Assembly: GCF_003347665.1 (NCBI RefSeq)
Contig: NZ_QDGA01000043.1
Location: 1 to 41,074 of the forward strand
Source of the DNA: Microvirga calopogonii
Lineage (GTDB): Bacteria > Pseudomonadota > Alphaproteobacteria > Rhizobiales > Beijerinckiaceae
Reading direction: 5' to 3'
DNA length: 41,074 nt
Positions 26,060-34,022 of this stretch are shown here, one piece after another; positions within the stretch are counted from its first letter, which is position 1, and each line of letters starts with the position of its first letter. The notes below the pieces were generated by a model that was not told where the DNA came from, did not search any database, and saw only the letters and a list, made by a program, of their open reading frames with translations. The translations under genes and the position numbers were made by a program.

Positions 26060-26209
26060 CTTTAGCCGTCTTTCCACAGGTCACGACGGGGATGTTCATT
26101 CTATACAGCCTTTTCCTGAATTGCCGCAAACAAAATTCTGTATGCAGCATACTTGTGTACGAAATTTAGCCCTGTTAATGTCCTTGGGTCATCCCGAAAA
26201 GAGGTTGCC
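26060..26209. promoter_or_regulatory. Divergent promoter region of the acid-sugar island
   Basis: This AT-rich gap separates gntR from the PdxA2 gene. Candidate minus-strand promoter: TTGCGG (complement of 26124-26129), 18-nt spacer, TATAGA (complement of 26100-26105). Candidate plus-strand promoter: TTGTGT (26153-26158), 17-nt spacer, TAATGT (26176-26181). The boxes are only partial matches, so the assignments are tentative. AGAGG just before 26210 serves as ribosome binding site. Confidence 0.5.
26140..26152. promoter_or_regulatory. Candidate GntR/FCD operator palindrome
   Basis: GTATGCAGCATAC is a perfect inverted repeat with a 1-bp centre, sized like FadR-type operators. It abuts the candidate -35 box of the PdxA2 promoter and lies upstream of the gntR promoter, where one dimer could influence both arms. 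Confidence 0.55.
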
Positions 26210-27283
26210 GTGAGCGCTCAAACGTTATCGACCCCGTCAGCAAAGCCGACCGTCGCGTTCGCCATGGGCGATCCGGCCGGAATCAGCCCGGAGCTGGCTG
26301 CCAAGCTGATCGCATCGGATGAGTTCCGCTCCGGTGCGGACCTCGTGATCTTCGGCGACCTCCGTATCCTGGAGCAGGGCGCCAAGGTTGCGGGCGTCGC
26401 TGTCGACGTAGATGTCGTAGGTTCCGAGCAGGCTGTTCCGGACCGCTTCACCCGCCCGGTTTTCATCGATCTGAAGAACCTCGACCCCAATCAGGTCACG
26501 CCCGCCACGGCCACGCTCGAAGGCGGTCAGTTCGCAACCGAGAACTTCCGCCGCGCTCTCCTGCTCGCCCAGTCGGGCCGCGCCGATGCGGTGTTCTTCA
26601 CGCCCTTCAACAAGAAGGCCATGCGTCTGGCCTATGACGGCTACGACGACGAGATCCGTTTCGTGCGCGACGTCCTCAAGACGTCGGTCGACGCGAGCGA
26701 GTTCAATGTTCTGGGCAGGACCTGGAACGCCCGCGTCACCTCGCATATCCCGCTCTCGCAGGTGGCATCGGCCATTTCCGAGAAGGCGATTCTGCGCTCG
26801 CTCACGCTGGCCGACCAGTGCATGCGCGCCGCAGGTTTCAATCCGCCGCGCATCGCGGTTGCCGGCCTCAATCCCCACGCAGGCGACGGAGGCAATTTCG
26901 GCACCGAGGAAATCGACGTGATCGAGCCGGCTGTGCGCCAGGCGCAGGCGCAGGGCTTCACGGTCGAGGGGCCGTTCCCGTCGGACACGGTCTTCCTGCG
27001 CGCCAAGAACGGCGACTTCGATGCCGTTCTCACCATGTATCATGACCAGGGACAGATCGCCATGAAGCTCATGGGCTTCGACCGGGGCATCACGCTCATC
27101 GGCGGCTTCGAGTTCCCGATCTGCACCCCGGCCCACGGCACGGCCTATGAGATCGCAGGCAAGGGCATCGCCAATCTCGGCGCCAGCCGAGAGGCCCTTT
27201 CACTCGCCATTCGCATGGGGGCCGAAGTGAAGGCCCGCCGTTCCGAGGTCGAACAGCCGCGACTGGCCGCGGTCAATTCCTAA
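26210..27283 (+). CDS. pdxA2: PdxA2-like 4-phospho-acid-sugar dehydrogenase
   Basis: 357 aa from GTG 26210 (AGAGG upstream; TTG 26153 would run through the promoter region). PdxA family: FAMGDPAGISPE near the N-terminus, FTPFNKKAMRLA substrate segment, NPHAGDGGNFGTEEI and MYHDQGQIAMKL with metal-ligand histidines, and PAHGTAYEIAGKG at the C-terminus. True PdxA oxidises 4-phosphohydroxy-L-threonine for vitamin B6. The PdxA2 paralogue oxidises and decarboxylates D-threonate 4-phosphate to dihydroxyacetone phosphate. The location, divergent from the DUF1537 kinase operon and followed by a Tct transporter, favours PdxA2. Confidence 0.87.
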   Translation: MSAQTLSTPSAKPTVAFAMGDPAGISPELAAKLIASDEFRSGADLVIFGDLRILEQGAKVAGVAVDVDVVGSEQAVPDRFTRPVFIDLKNLDPNQVTPATATLEGGQFATENFRRALLLAQSGRADAVFFTPFNKKAMRLAYDGYDDEIRFVRDVLKTSVDASEFNVLGRTWNARVTSHIPLSQVASAISEKAILRSLTLADQCMRAAGFNPPRIAVAGLNPHAGDGGNFGTEEIDVIEPAVRQAQAQGFTVEGPFPSDTVFLRAKNGDFDAVLTMYHDQGQIAMKLMGFDRGITLIGGFEFPICTPAHGTAYEIAGKGIANLGASREALSLAIRMGAEVKARRSEVEQPRLAAVNS

Positions 27284-27339
27284 ACAACGGTTCCGAGACC
27301 CGACGCCATCGGTCGGAAACATCACTGGGAGGAAGAAAG

Positions 27340-28335
27340 ATGCTCAAGAAGACTTCATGGTTGCTCGCCACGGCCGTCGCGACGACGGTCGGCGGCGTGG
27401 CGCAAGCCGATTGGAAGCCCTCGAAGCCTGTCGAGTTCGTGGTCACGTCTGCGCCCGGCGGCGGAACCGACAACTTCGCTCGGGTCGTTCAGTCGATCAT
27501 TGCCAAGCACAAGCTGATGGACCAGTCCGTCATCGTCACCAACAAGGGCGGCGGCAGCGGCGCGGAAGGCTTCATCTATACGAAGGTTGCCGCGGGCGAC
27601 TCCCACAAGCTGACCTTCGGCACGAACAATGCATATCTGCTGCCTTATGTGGCGAAGCTCGCCTACAAGGCCGACGAGCTGACGCCGGTGGCCGCCATGG
27701 CTCTCGATGAGTTCCTGCTGTGGGTCAAGGCGGACTCGCCCTACAAGGATGCCAAGAGCTACATCGAAGCCGTGAAGGCAAAGCCCGATACCTTCAAGAT
27801 GGGCGGCAGCCAGTCCAAGGATACGGACCAGACGCTCACCAGCCTGATTCAGGACGCGACGGGCGCCAAGTTCATCTACGTGCCGTTCCAGGGCGGCGGC
27901 GCGGCCGGCGTGCAGCTGGCCGGCGGTCACATCGACTCCAATACCAACAACCCGAACGAGAACGCAGGTCAGTGGAAGGCCGGTGCGGTCACACCACTCT
28001 GCGTGTTCAGCCCCACGCGCCTGCAGGGCAACGTGAAGGTCACGGCCACCATGGGCTGGTCGGACATTCCGACCTGCAAGGAAGCCGGCATTCCGATCGA
28101 CAAGTTCCAGATGCCGCGCACCGTTTGGCTGCCGGGCGGCGTTCCGGCCGAGACGGTCGCATTCTACGCCGACGTGCTCAAGAAGGTGAGCGAGACGCCG
28201 GAGTGGAAGGAATATATCGAGCGCACCTCCCAGACCGACCGCTTCCTGGCTGGCGCAGATCTGAAGAGCTTCATCGCGGATGACGACGCCAAGAACCGCA
28301 AGGTCTTCGAGTCGGAAGGTTGGGTCGTCCGCTAA
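27340..28335 (+). CDS. tctC: Tripartite tricarboxylate-type transporter substrate-binding protein (TctC/Bug family)
   Basis: 331 aa with a Sec signal peptide (MLKKTSWLLATAVATTVGGVAQA, cleavage after about residue 23). Bug-type binding protein: PVEFVVTSAPGGGTDNFAR, VTNKGGGSGAEGF, YVPFQGGGAAGVQLAGGHID and WLPGGVPAETV are the usual ligand-binding loops. It delivers a small carboxylate to the TctAB membrane pair encoded next. Context suggests a four-carbon sugar acid. GGGAGGAAGAAAG directly before the ATG is a strong ribosome binding site. Confidence 0.92.
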   Translation: MLKKTSWLLATAVATTVGGVAQADWKPSKPVEFVVTSAPGGGTDNFARVVQSIIAKHKLMDQSVIVTNKGGGSGAEGFIYTKVAAGDSHKLTFGTNNAYLLPYVAKLAYKADELTPVAAMALDEFLLWVKADSPYKDAKSYIEAVKAKPDTFKMGGSQSKDTDQTLTSLIQDATGAKFIYVPFQGGGAAGVQLAGGHIDSNTNNPNENAGQWKAGAVTPLCVFSPTRLQGNVKVTATMGWSDIPTCKEAGIPIDKFQMPRTVWLPGGVPAETVAFYADVLKKVSETPEWKEYIERTSQTDRFLAGADLKSFIADDDAKNRKVFESEGWVVR

Positions 28336-28350
28336 TCGCAACGATCCCAT

Positions 28351-28376
28351 GGCTGACGGGGGAAACCCCGTCAGCC
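28351..28376 (+). terminator. Intercistronic hairpin between tctC and tctB
   Basis: A perfect 11-bp stem (28351-28361 with 28366-28376) is capped by a GAAA tetraloop, and TTTT follows at 28381. It begins 15 nt after the tctC stop. It probably acts as a partial terminator or 3' stabiliser, giving more binding protein than membrane subunits. Confidence 0.75.
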
Positions 28377-28406
28377 GCTGTTTTATGCGGCACTCATCGA
28401 ACCGGG

Positions 28407-28895
28407 ATGAACGTCATGATTTCTCGTTATACGGCTGAGGTCGGAACTGCGATTTTGACCGCGGGCCTGGGGCTTGCAGCGGTCATCGGTGCTCTGGAAT
28501 TCGGAATCGGCTGGGGCGACGCCGGGCCGGAATCCGGTACGTTCCCCTTCTACATGGGGTTGCTGGTCGTTGCCGCCAGCGTCGGCACTTTGATCCAGGC
28601 GACCGTCGGTCGAAAGGGATTGCAGTCGGTCTTCCTTCACAAGGAGGAGGCCATGCGTGTCGCGTCGTTCTTCTTGCCGATGGTTGCCTTCGTGGTGGTG
28701 TCGCTTCTCCTCGGCCTCTATGTGGCGACGGCGCTGTATCTCGCCTTCGTCATGTGGGCACAAGGGAAGTACCGTCCCGTCGTCTCCATCGCTTCAGGCG
28801 TTGCCGCGGCCGTGATCTTTTATGTCCTGCTCGAAATCGCCTTCCAGGTTCCTCTCCTGAAGGGCCCACTCGAAGCCGCTCTCGGCATCTACTAG
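28407..28895 (+). CDS. tctB: Tripartite tricarboxylate transporter small membrane subunit TctB
   Basis: 162 aa, four hydrophobic segments, typical TctB size. It carries the family GPESGTFPFYMGLLVVAASV motif after the first membrane helix. It pairs with TctA in the inner membrane. ATG 28407 is chosen over TTG 28320, which would read through the terminator hairpin; ATG 28416 is a close alternative. TctA follows after 25 nt. Confidence 0.85.
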   Translation: MNVMISRYTAEVGTAILTAGLGLAAVIGALEFGIGWGDAGPESGTFPFYMGLLVVAASVGTLIQATVGRKGLQSVFLHKEEAMRVASFFLPMVAFVVVSLLLGLYVATALYLAFVMWAQGKYRPVVSIASGVAAAVIFYVLLEIAFQVPLLKGPLEAALGIY

Positions 28896-28920
28896 CCACC
28901 AATCCTGACGGAGACGGGTC

Positions 28921-30435
28921 GTGGAAAATTTCGCATCACTCCTTCACGGGTTCGGCGTCGCGCTGACAACCTACCACGTCATCCTGATGATGGTCGGTGT
29001 CCTGCTGGGCATTCTCGTGGGCGTCCTGCCGGGCCTCGGTGCGCCGAACGGCGTTTCGCTGCTTCTTCCGTTGACGTTCACCATGGACCCGGTGGCGGCG
29101 ATCATCCTGCTGACCAGCATGTACTGGGGAGCGCTTTTTGGCGGATCGACGACGTCGATCCTCTTCAACATTCCAGGCGAGCCCTCATCCGTCGCGACCA
29201 CGTTCGACGGATATCCCATGGCCCGACAGGGACAGGCGACGCAGGCCCTGACGCTCGCATTCCTGTCCGCCGGTTTCGGCGCACTTGTGGGCGTCATCCT
29301 CATCACCGTGCTGTCCACGTGGGTGGCCAATTTCGCACTCCGTTTCAGCTCGCCCGAATATTTCGCCGTCTATTTCCTGGCCTTTGCGAGCTTCGTCGGA
29401 TTGGGTGCCGCATCTCCATTCAAGACCGTCGTATCCATGGGTCTCGGCTTCGCCTTCGCGGCGGTCGGCATGGACACGGTCTCCGGTGGCCTGCGCCTGA
29501 CCTACGGTTTCAACGAGCTTCTATCGGGCATCAGCTTCCTCATCGCCGTGATCGGCCTGTTCGGCCTCGGCGAACTCATGATCACCATGGAGGAGGGGCT
29601 GCGCTTCGACGGCATCCGGGCCCGGGTCAAGGTGCGCGACGTGCTCAAGACGATTGCCACCCTGCCGCGCTATTGGGTGACGCTGCTGCGCAGCGCTGCC
29701 ATCGGCTGCTGGATGGGCATCACGCCCGGTGGACCGACGGCTGCGTCCTTCATGAGCTATGGTCTGGCCAAGCGCCTGTCCCGGCGCAAGGAAGGCTTCG
29801 GGAAGGGCGAGCCGGAAGGTGTTGTCGCTCCCGAGACGGCGGATCACGCCGCTGGAAGCAGCGCCATCCTGCCGATGCTCGCCCTGGGCGTTCCCGGTTC
29901 GGCGACGGCGGCCGTCATGATGGGCGGTCTCATGATCTGGGGCCTCAATCCGGGTCCCATGCTGTTCATCGAACGGCCCGACTTTGTCTGGGGTCTGATC
30001 GCCAGCATGTATCTCGGCAACATCGTGGCCGTGCTCATGGTGCTCGCGACGATCCCGCTCTTCGCCTCGATCCTGCGCATTCCTTTCGCCATCATCGGGC
30101 CGGTGATCGTCGTCGTGTGCTTCATCGGTGCCTACACGGTGGCGGGCCGTCCGTTCGACCTGTGGCTCGCTCTCGCCTTCGGCGTCGTGGGATACCTGTT
30201 CAAGAAGCTGGATTACCCGATCGCGCCGCTCGTGCTGGCAATGGTGCTCGGCGACAAGGCGGAGGATGCGTTCCGCCAATCCATGATCATGTCCCGAGGA
30301 TCGCTCTCGATCTTCTGGTCGAACGGTCTCGTCACGACGCTCATGCTGATTGGCCTCGCGCTCGCCCTCGGCCCGGTCCTGAGCACGCTGTTCGGTCGCC
30401 TGGTGAAACCCAAGGCCTCCTCGGCGGTCGCTTGA
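28921..30435 (+). CDS. tctA: Tripartite tricarboxylate transporter large membrane subunit TctA
   Basis: 504 aa, about eleven or twelve membrane helices. Conserved TctA features: GVLLGILVGVLPGLGAPNGVSLLLPLTF near the N-terminus (split helices around GLG) and a GVPGSATAAVMMGGL motif in the second half, the internal repeat of the family. It is the main proton- or sodium-coupled translocation subunit. The start is GTG 28921, with GACGG just upstream. Members of this family take citrate, tartrate and related acids; here a threonate-like acid is inferred from the neighbours. Confidence 0.92.
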   Translation: MENFASLLHGFGVALTTYHVILMMVGVLLGILVGVLPGLGAPNGVSLLLPLTFTMDPVAAIILLTSMYWGALFGGSTTSILFNIPGEPSSVATTFDGYPMARQGQATQALTLAFLSAGFGALVGVILITVLSTWVANFALRFSSPEYFAVYFLAFASFVGLGAASPFKTVVSMGLGFAFAAVGMDTVSGGLRLTYGFNELLSGISFLIAVIGLFGLGELMITMEEGLRFDGIRARVKVRDVLKTIATLPRYWVTLLRSAAIGCWMGITPGGPTAASFMSYGLAKRLSRRKEGFGKGEPEGVVAPETADHAAGSSAILPMLALGVPGSATAAVMMGGLMIWGLNPGPMLFIERPDFVWGLIASMYLGNIVAVLMVLATIPLFASILRIPFAIIGPVIVVVCFIGAYTVAGRPFDLWLALAFGVVGYLFKKLDYPIAPLVLAMVLGDKAEDAFRQSMIMSRGSLSIFWSNGLVTTLMLIGLALALGPVLSTLFGRLVKPKASSAVA

Positions 30436-30452
30436 GCCCGAGGTTCGAAAGG

Positions 30453-30476
30453 GCCCGCCTGGTAAACTGGGCGGGC
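30453..30476 (+). other. Hairpin upstream of the hydroxyacid dehydrogenase gene
   Basis: A 10-bp stem (30453-30462 with 30467-30476, including two G-T pairs) and TAAA loop lie between the tctA stop and the next ribosome binding site. There is no T run, so it is more likely an mRNA processing or attenuation element than a full terminator. Confidence 0.45.
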
Positions 30477-30495
30477 GATCATGCAGGAGTATCCC

Positions 30496-31392
30496 ATGGC
30501 GGCAGCCACTTCACTCATTATCGCGTTCCTCGGTATCGGTCTCATGGGATCGCGCCAGGCGAAGCGGCTGCTCGAGGCGGGCCATCCGCTCACACTCTGG
30601 AACCGCTCGCGCGATAAGGCCGGGGCGCTTGAGCCGCTGGGCGCTCGCGTCGCGGATCGGGCGGCCGACGCGGTCAGGGATGCGGACGTGGTCATTCTCA
30701 TGCTGGAGAACGGCAGGATCGTCACCGACGTCCTGTTCTCGCAAGGCGTGGCGGAGGCCCTGAAACCGGGCGCCATCCTGGTCGACATGAGTTCCATCAA
30801 GCCTGCGGAAGCGCAGGACCATGCGCGGCATCTGGCCGAGCGGGGCGTCCATCACATCGATGCGCCTGTGTCCGGCGGAACGACCGGCGCCGAGCAGGGG
30901 ACGCTGGCGATCATGGCCGGCGGCGAGGCCGAAGTATTCAGCCGCGTCGAGCCAATCCTGAGCGTGATGGGACGGCCCGTTCATGTGGGGCCGCACGGGG
31001 CAGGGCAGCTCGCGAAGCTCGCCAATCAGATCATCGTCGGCGTGACCATCGGGGCCGTGGCCGAGGCGCTTCTTCTGGCGCAGCGCGGTGGTGCCGATCC
31101 GGCGAAGGTCCGCGAGGCGCTGCGCGGCGGGTTCGCCGAAAGCCGCATCCTCGAACTTCACGGCCAGCGCATGGTCGAGCGCGACTTCGTCACCAAGGGC
31201 CGCTCGGTCACGCATCTCAAGGATCTCGACAATGCCCTGGACGCCGCGGAGCGCATCGACCTTGACTCTCTACCTTACACCGCGCTCACGGCGGATCTCT
31301 TTCGCGGCCTGATCGACAACGCGGGCGATCTCGACCACAGCGGTCTGCTGGTCGAACTGGAGCGCCGCAACAGCGGCGAGGGACTCAAGTAG
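30496..31392 (+). CDS. NAD(P)-dependent beta-hydroxyacid dehydrogenase (GarR/LtnD family)
   Basis: 298 aa. Rossmann start IAFLGIGLMGSRQAKRLLEAGH, substrate loop DAPVSGGTTGAEQGTL, and catalytic Lys in GQLAKLANQIIVG, as in tartronate semialdehyde reductase, 3-hydroxyisobutyrate dehydrogenase and L-threonate dehydrogenase (LtnD). At the end of the TctCBA operon and opposite OtnI/OtnK/OtnC, an LtnD-like role (L-threonate to 2-oxo-tetronate) is the most economical reading; family alone does not prove substrate. ATG 30496 has AGGAG 6 nt upstream. The stop overlaps the convergent PfkB gene by 8 nt. Confidence 0.83.
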   Translation: MAAATSLIIAFLGIGLMGSRQAKRLLEAGHPLTLWNRSRDKAGALEPLGARVADRAADAVRDADVVILMLENGRIVTDVLFSQGVAEALKPGAILVDMSSIKPAEAQDHARHLAERGVHHIDAPVSGGTTGAEQGTLAIMAGGEAEVFSRVEPILSVMGRPVHVGPHGAGQLAKLANQIIVGVTIGAVAEALLLAQRGGADPAKVREALRGGFAESRILELHGQRMVERDFVTKGRSVTHLKDLDNALDAAERIDLDSLPYTALTADLFRGLIDNAGDLDHSGLLVELERRNSGEGLK

Positions 31393-32320
31393 TCTTCTCG
31401 TCGGTAAGAGCACGGCTTCGTTCCAGCAGTTCCGGAAGCCGGGGAGATCCAAGGCGACCTCCGAAATGTTCGCATTTCATGGCTGCCGCAACATTGGCCA
31501 TGCGAACTCTGCGTGCCAAATTCCAACCGTTCACGAGCCCGTAGACATAGGTGCCGTGCCAGACGTCGCCGGCATTCAGGGTGTCGACCGCGTGAATGGG
31601 AATCGTGGGGAACGCAGCGAGCTCGTCTGCCGAGGCACCGCGCTGCCATATCAAAGCGCCGGCTGCGCCGAGCGTCACGCCGGCGACATCCGCTTCAAGG
31701 TTCGGCGCTACTTCCATCAGGGCTTCTGCGGGTGAGCGGCCGCCGACGAGGGAGAGCAGGGCAGGCTCGGAAAACAGGACGTGGTCCGCAAGGCCGATCA
31801 TCTCCCGGAGTTCGTCCGGCGGCGCGACGTCGGCGTCGAGAATCGTGGGAACGCCGTGGCGGCGCGCCTCCGCCAGCAGCGCCTTTGCTCCCTCGAGCCA
31901 GCGCATGTCGACGAGAACGGCGGCGGCCTCTCGCACTCGATCAAGCGGCAGCCAGCCTGGATCGGGATCAAGCGAGGGATCCGTATAGGGCACCACGAGC
32001 CTTTCGCCGAACCTGTCGACGAGAATGGTCGAGAAGGCGGTGCGGGCACCCTGAATCCTGCGGATGTTCTCCGTGCGGATCGCTTCCCGGGACAGGTCGT
32101 GCAGGAAGCTGTCGCCGGTGGGATCGTCGCCGATGCGGGCCCAGATTTCGACATTGCCGCCAAGGCGCGCAATAGTGGCCGCAGCGGCCGTGGCCATGCC
32201 GGAGGCCGCCTGCACGGCCTTCTCGGGCAGCACCTTGGCACCGTGGCTCGGAATGTGGTCGATCTTGAAGATGGTGTCCCAGAAAGCGCATCCGAGACAG
32301 ATCACCGGCTTGTCGTTCAT
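31385..32320 (-). CDS. PfkB-family carbohydrate kinase
   Basis: 311 aa ribokinase fold: N-terminal VICLGCAFWDTIFKID, substrate region SGMATAAAATIARLGG, and the C-terminal catalytic motif DTLNAGDVWHG. That motif differs from the usual DTTGAGD (Leu and Asn substitutions) but keeps the catalytic Asp. The gene lies 3 nt after the GntR gene in a three-gene operon with an aldolase, so it may phosphorylate a sugar or keto-sugar acid upstream of the aldolase step. The exact substrate cannot be read from the sequence. Confidence 0.85.
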   Translation of the reverse strand: MNDKPVICLGCAFWDTIFKIDHIPSHGAKVLPEKAVQAASGMATAAAATIARLGGNVEIWARIGDDPTGDSFLHDLSREAIRTENIRRIQGARTAFSTILVDRFGERLVVPYTDPSLDPDPGWLPLDRVREAAAVLVDMRWLEGAKALLAEARRHGVPTILDADVAPPDELREMIGLADHVLFSEPALLSLVGGRSPAEALMEVAPNLEADVAGVTLGAAGALIWQRGASADELAAFPTIPIHAVDTLNAGDVWHGTYVYGLVNGWNLARRVRMANVAAAMKCEHFGGRLGSPRLPELLERSRALTDEKTT

Positions 32321-32323
32321 GGG

Positions 32324-32998
32324 CTACTCGAGGCGGAGCGCTCTTGCTCGGGCGCTCATGATATGCGCGACGGCGGCCTCCACGGCGGCCGGTATGTCCC
32401 GACGCTTCATGGCCGCGATGATCGCCAGGTGTTCATGCATGACGGGGAGCACGAGTTCTTCGTCGAGGCTCGTCTCGTTCTGCCGGATGAGGCGGACCTT
32501 GATCCAGTTGACCCGATAGGCCTTCGAGATGATCTCGTTGTTGAGATCGTCGATGATCCTCTCGTGAAACTCCCGGTCGACCTGCTGCGCCTCGGCCACG
32601 AGCTGTTCCGTCAGCCCGCTCTGCGCCGATGACACGATCGCCCGATGGGCGGCTTCGATCCGCTCGATGGCGGCATCGCTGGCCGTCTGGCTGAATGCGG
32701 CAATGGCCTCGCGCTCCAGGATCAGTCGGAACTGGAACGCGTTTCTGATCAGCGTGATGTCGAGAGGCAGGATCTGCAATCCGCGCTGCGGAACGGTCAC
32801 GATCAGCCCCTCGGCCTCAAGTCGCGGAATCAGCTCCCGGATCGCCCCGAGGGGTTGGCCCGTGATGGCGACCAGTTCCCGCTGTGTCACGAACTGCCCC
32901 GGCTTGATCTCGCTTCGCAGCAGCTGTTCCGTAAAGGCGTCGTAGGCCCGCTCGCGCAGCTTGATCTCCGAGCGAGGCGCGGGGCGGGCCATGTTCAT
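32324..32998 (-). CDS. GntR-family transcriptional regulator, FCD type
   Basis: 224 aa. Winged-helix N-terminus (FTEQLLRSEIKPGQFVTQRELVAIT and LGAIRELIPRLEAEGLI), then an FCD-type helical domain with REFHERIIDDLNNEII and MHEHLAIIAAM. ATG 32998 overlaps the aldolase stop by 4 nt (ATGA), fixing the start. It probably represses its own operon and the divergent ABC transporter operon through the palindrome at 33937-33946 (inference). Confidence 0.88.
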   Translation of the reverse strand: MNMARPAPRSEIKLRERAYDAFTEQLLRSEIKPGQFVTQRELVAITGQPLGAIRELIPRLEAEGLIVTVPQRGLQILPLDITLIRNAFQFRLILEREAIAAFSQTASDAAIERIEAAHRAIVSSAQSGLTEQLVAEAQQVDREFHERIIDDLNNEIISKAYRVNWIKVRLIRQNETSLDEELVLPVMHEHLAIIAAMKRRDIPAAVEAAVAHIMSARARALRLE

Positions 32999-33882
32999 GC
33001 AACGGCCTTGATCACGTGTCCGAAGGGCTCGAGCAGCGCGATGGCGCGCGCGGTGCTCCGTTCGTCCAAGGTCGGGAGCGGCGGCCGTGCCACCGCCCAG
33101 AGCGGATCGTTGCGCACATGGGCCGTGAGCGACTTGACCATCGGGACGATGGGATGGCGGCAGATCTCCTGCACCAGCTCGACGATGCGGGGGTCGTCCC
33201 GGCCGTTCTCCGCGAGGGCGATCACAGCCTCCGGCACGATGTTGGCGACGCCGCAGATGGAGCCTGCGGCTCCCGCCGCGCACGCTCGGCCGAGATAGCT
33301 TTCGTCCCCGACGAGGATGTCGAGATCGGGAAAGGCCTCGATCAGCGCGAAGGTCGCCTCCGGGTTGCCTGCGCTGTCCTTCACGCCCCGGATGGCGCCC
33401 GGAAAGCGCTCCCTGAGGCGCGCGATGACCGTGTGGGACAGGGGCACGCCGGTCATGCCGGGGATGTGATAGAGAAGGATGTCACGAAGATTGCTGCCGG
33501 CGGCCTCGAATACCGCCGCATACCATTCGAACACCGCATCATCCGGGGCAGGGCGGAAGTAGAAGGGCGGCGCCAGCAGGATCGCATGGGCGCCACGCCG
33601 CAACGCCTGGCTGGTGCTGAACGCGGCTTCCTCCGGCGAGCAGGCGAGCACGCCTTCCACGAGCTTCTCCGCCGGGATGCCGAGGCCGATAATCTCGTTC
33701 GCGATACGATCGCGTTCCATCGCGCCGACCGACGGACCCTCGCCGGTCGTCCCGAAAAGCGTCGCCGTTCGACAGCCGCGGGAGAGGCAATCTCTTGCAT
33801 GATTGATCAAGCGGTGAACATCCACCTTTCCGTCGAGAAAGGGCGTGACGAGAGCGGGACTGATGCCAAAGCTGAGCGACAT
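32995..33882 (-). CDS. Dihydrodipicolinate synthase/N-acetylneuraminate lyase family aldolase
   Basis: 295 aa TIM barrel of the DHDPS superfamily: GTTGEG (44-49), Tyr138 in LLYHIPGMTG and Schiff-base Lys168 in IRGVKDSAGN. These are class I aldolase residues for pyruvate-type substrates. The context (PfkB kinase, GntR, ABC sugar-type uptake) suggests cleavage or dehydration of a 2-keto-3-deoxy sugar acid rather than lysine synthesis. ATG 33882 has GGAGG 5-6 nt upstream. It is the first gene of its operon. Confidence 0.87.
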   Translation of the reverse strand: MSLSFGISPALVTPFLDGKVDVHRLINHARDCLSRGCRTATLFGTTGEGPSVGAMERDRIANEIIGLGIPAEKLVEGVLACSPEEAAFSTSQALRRGAHAILLAPPFYFRPAPDDAVFEWYAAVFEAAGSNLRDILLYHIPGMTGVPLSHTVIARLRERFPGAIRGVKDSAGNPEATFALIEAFPDLDILVGDESYLGRACAAGAAGSICGVANIVPEAVIALAENGRDDPRIVELVQEICRHPIVPMVKSLTAHVRNDPLWAVARPPLPTLDERSTARAIALLEPFGHVIKAVA

Positions 33883-34022
33883 GGGAGCCTCCAGTAACAG
33901 CTTCGGCACCGGGCCGAGCAAGTGCCGTGTTGACACTAACATGTTACATGGGGCTTAATCGGTTGCAAGCACTGAAAAGAGTCCGAAAGGACCGTTACAT
34001 CGAAACACGGAGGAAATGCGCC
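33883..34022. promoter_or_regulatory. Overlapping divergent promoters with candidate GntR operator
   Basis: Plus strand: TTGACA (33930-33935), 18-nt spacer, CTTAAT (33954-33959), reading toward the ABC transporter. Minus strand: TTGCAA (33963-33968, self-complementary), 16-nt spacer, TAACAT (complement of 33941-33946), reading toward the aldolase operon. The perfect palindrome TAACATGTTA (33937-33946) sits in the plus-strand spacer and covers the minus-strand -10, so one bound repressor could block both. Confidence 0.6.
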
